Of a DNA stretch of 64,000 nucleotides, positions 62,460 through 64,000 are shown piece after piece. The stretch lies in NCBI RefSeq assembly GCF_003289645.1, contig NZ_QLYX01000014.1, positions 62,001 to 126,000 of the forward strand. The letters are read 5' to 3'. The translations under genes and the position numbers were made by a program. Position 1 is the first letter of the stretch, and each line of letters starts with the position of its first letter. The notes under the pieces were generated by a model that did not search any database, was not told the DNA's origin, and saw nothing but the letters and a program-made list of their open reading frames with translations. This DNA comes from Actinomadura craniellae (GTDB taxonomy: Bacteria > Actinomycetota > Actinomycetes > Streptosporangiales > Streptosporangiaceae).

Positions 62460-64000
62460 ATGTCCTCGTCGAGCCGACACATCCTCACCGCACCGGCCTG
62501 GCCCTATGCCAACGGCCCCCGCCACATCGGGCACGTCTCCGGGTTCGCCCTGCCCTGCGACATGTTCAGCCGCTACCAGCGGATGGCGGGCCACCGGGTC
62601 CTCATGGTCAGCGGCACCGACGAGCACGGCACGCCGATCCAGGTGCAGGCCGACAAGGAGGGCGTCGGCACCCGCGAGCTGGCCGACCGCTACAACCGGG
62701 TGATCGCCGAGGACCTGCGCGGCCTGGGCATGTCCTACGACCTGTTCACCCGGACCAGCACCCGCAACCACTACGCGGTGGTCCAGCAGATCTTCAAGGG
62801 CCTGTACGACAACGGTTACGTCTTCCCGCGGACCACGATGGGCGCGATCTCGCCGTCCACCGGGCGCACCCTGCCCGACCGCTACATCGAGGGCACCTGC
62901 CCGATCTGCGGCTACGACGGCGCCCGCGGCGACCAGTGCGACAACTGCGGCAACCAGCTCGACCCGATCGACCTGATCAACCCCCGGTCGCGGATCAACG
63001 GCGAGACGCCGAAGTTCGTGGAGACCGAGCACTTCATGCTCGACCTGCCCGCGTTCACCGAGGCGCTCGGCGCGTACCTGCGCGGCAAGCAGGGCGAGTG
63101 GCGGCCCAACGTGCTGAAGTTCTCCCTCAACCTGCTGGACGAACTGCAACCCCGGGCGATCAGCCGGGACCTCGACTGGGGCGTCCCGATCCCGCTGGAC
63201 GGCTGGCGCGACCAGCCGAACAAGCGGCTGTACGTGTGGTTCGACGCGGTGATCGGCTACTTCTCGGCCTCGGTCGAGTGGGCCCGCCGCTCGGGCGACC
63301 CGGACGCCTGGCGGGCCTGGTGGCAGGACCCGGCGGCGCTGTCGTACTACTTCATGGGCAAGGACAACATCGTCTTCCACTCCGAGATCTGGCCCGCCAT
63401 CCTGCTCGGCTACGCCGGGCAGGGCGACCGGGGCGGCACGCCGGGCTCGCTGGGCGCGCTGAACCTGCCCACCGAGGTGGTGGCCTCGGAGTTCCTGACC
63501 ATGGAGGGGAAGAAGTTCTCCTCGTCCCGGCAGGTCGTCATCTACGTGCGCGACTTCCTGGAGCGCTACGACGTCGACGCGTTGCGCTACTACGTCGCGG
63601 TGGCCGGCCCGGAGAACCAGGACACCGACTTCACCTGGCAGCACTTCCGCGAGCGCAACAACAACGAGCTGGTCGCGCAGTGGGGCAACCTGGTGAACCG
63701 TTCGGTCGCCATGGCGGCCAAGGAGTTCGGCGCGATCCCGGAGCCGGGCGAGCTGACCGACGCCGACCGGGCGCTGCTGGAACGCAGCCGGTCCGCCTTC
63801 GCCGCGGTGGGCGCCGAGCTCGGCCGCTCCCGCTTCAAGAACGCGGTGACCGAGGCGTTCGACGTGGTCCGCGACGCCAACGGCTACCTCTCCCAGCAGG
63901 AACCCTGGAAGATCAAGGACGATCCCGCCCGGAAGGGCTCGATCCTGCACGTGGCGCTCCAGGTGGTCGACGACGCCAAGACGCTCCTCACGCCTTTCCT
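62460..64000 (+). CDS. metG: Methionyl-tRNA synthetase (3' end outside window)
   Basis: ATG at 62460, 42 bases after the GT2 stop; the frame is open to the window end (513 codons seen). Class I synthetase charging tRNA(Met). HIGH motif at residues 22-25 ([15 protein letters not shown]), zinc knuckle [17 protein letters not shown], and EGKKFSSSR in place of KMSKS. The anticodon-binding helical domain begins near the end ([17 protein letters not shown]). Single-zinc type as in other actinobacteria. Confidence 0.96.
   Translation, partial: MSSSSRHILTAPAWPYANGPRHIGHVSGFALPCDMFSRYQRMAGHRVLMVSGTDEHGTPIQVQADKEGVGTRELADRYNRVIAEDLRGLGMSYDLFTRTSTRNHYAVVQQIFKGLYDNGYVFPRTTMGAISPSTGRTLPDRYIEGTCPICGYDGARGDQCDNCGNQLDPIDLINPRSRINGETPKFVETEHFMLDLPAFTEALGAYLRGKQGEWRPNVLKFSLNLLDELQPRAISRDLDWGVPIPLDGWRDQPNKRLYVWFDAVIGYFSASVEWARRSGDPDAWRAWWQDPAALSYYFMGKDNIVFHSEIWPAILLGYAGQGDRGGTPGSLGALNLPTEVVASEFLTMEGKKFSSSRQVVIYVRDFLERYDVDALRYYVAVAGPENQDTDFTWQHFRERNNNELVAQWGNLVNRSVAMAAKEFGAIPEPGELTDADRALLERSRSAFAAVGAELGRSRFKNAVTEAFDVVRDANGYLSQQEPWKIKDDPARKGSILHVALQVVDDAKTLLTPF

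Overview
This is a GC-rich, coding-dense chromosome segment from a filamentous actinomycete. The signs are frequent GTG starts, 4-base stop/start overlaps, DUF397/DUF5753 regulator pairs, an FtsE-FtsX-SmpB-ssrA block, a giant NAD-dependent glutamate dehydrogenase and several membrane-anchored Ser/Thr kinases. The tmRNA tag (ANSQRTEFALAA) and the regulator families point to the Streptosporangiales, probably an Actinomadura-like member of the Thermomonosporaceae. That placement is inference; the window has no rRNA.

Layout. 1-4152: an operon of three, perhaps four, related membrane proteins with a shared Cys motif. 4172-6615: purine nucleoside phosphorylase and phosphomannomutase, coupled. 6674-7882: a lone PucR-type regulator. 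8325-13441: an accessory island with two Scr1/WhiJ-type regulator modules (XRE-DUF5753 with DUF6879, and XRE-DUF5753 with a triplicated DUF397 and an RsbW-like ATPase). Between them lies a 44-residue Gly/Asp/Lys-rich peptide gene translationally coupled to a long protein-L-isoaspartate methyltransferase homologue. This is the best candidate for a new system: a two-gene aspartimide/isoaspartate RiPP (imiditide/pamtide-like) locus. 13490-17547: a secreted RCC1-repeat protein, then a DHA2-type MFS exporter divergent from a TetR repressor with three operator copies.

17723-28419: an envelope polysaccharide cluster (AftD-like arabinofuranosyltransferase, GT4, GT2, a 43-residue membrane peptide, a GT-C-like membrane protein) followed by a two-domain acyl-CoA dehydrogenase. 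28504-32723: two related acidic single-pass membrane proteins and an EI24-family protein. 32724-33385: noncoding tandem repeats just downstream of ssrA. 33386-39360: the ftsE, ftsX, S41 protease, smpB, ssrA block, all on the minus strand, with a penicillin-binding-protein-like lipoprotein that has lost its catalytic motifs inserted between smpB and ssrA. 39553-43182: a small zinc-ribbon membrane protein and prfB flanked by two related lipoproteins. 43348-48201: glutamate dehydrogenase.

48360-51347: two Ser/Thr kinases in tandem. 51642-54269: an NlpC/P60 cell-wall hydrolase, a free-standing TIR protein and a MarR repressor. 54273-57462: an ABC-F ATPase, a small membrane protein and ispE. 57608-62417: a third kinase, a 54-bp perfect palindrome, and a divergent GT-C/GT2 glycosyltransferase pair. 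62460-64000: metG, cut by the window end.

Most genes are envelope biogenesis and division (ftsEX, S41 protease, NlpC/P60, AftD cluster, GT-C/GT2), envelope sensing (three kinases, several single-pass proteins and lipoproteins) and translation quality control (smpB, ssrA, prfB, metG). The accessory content is concentrated in 8325-13441.
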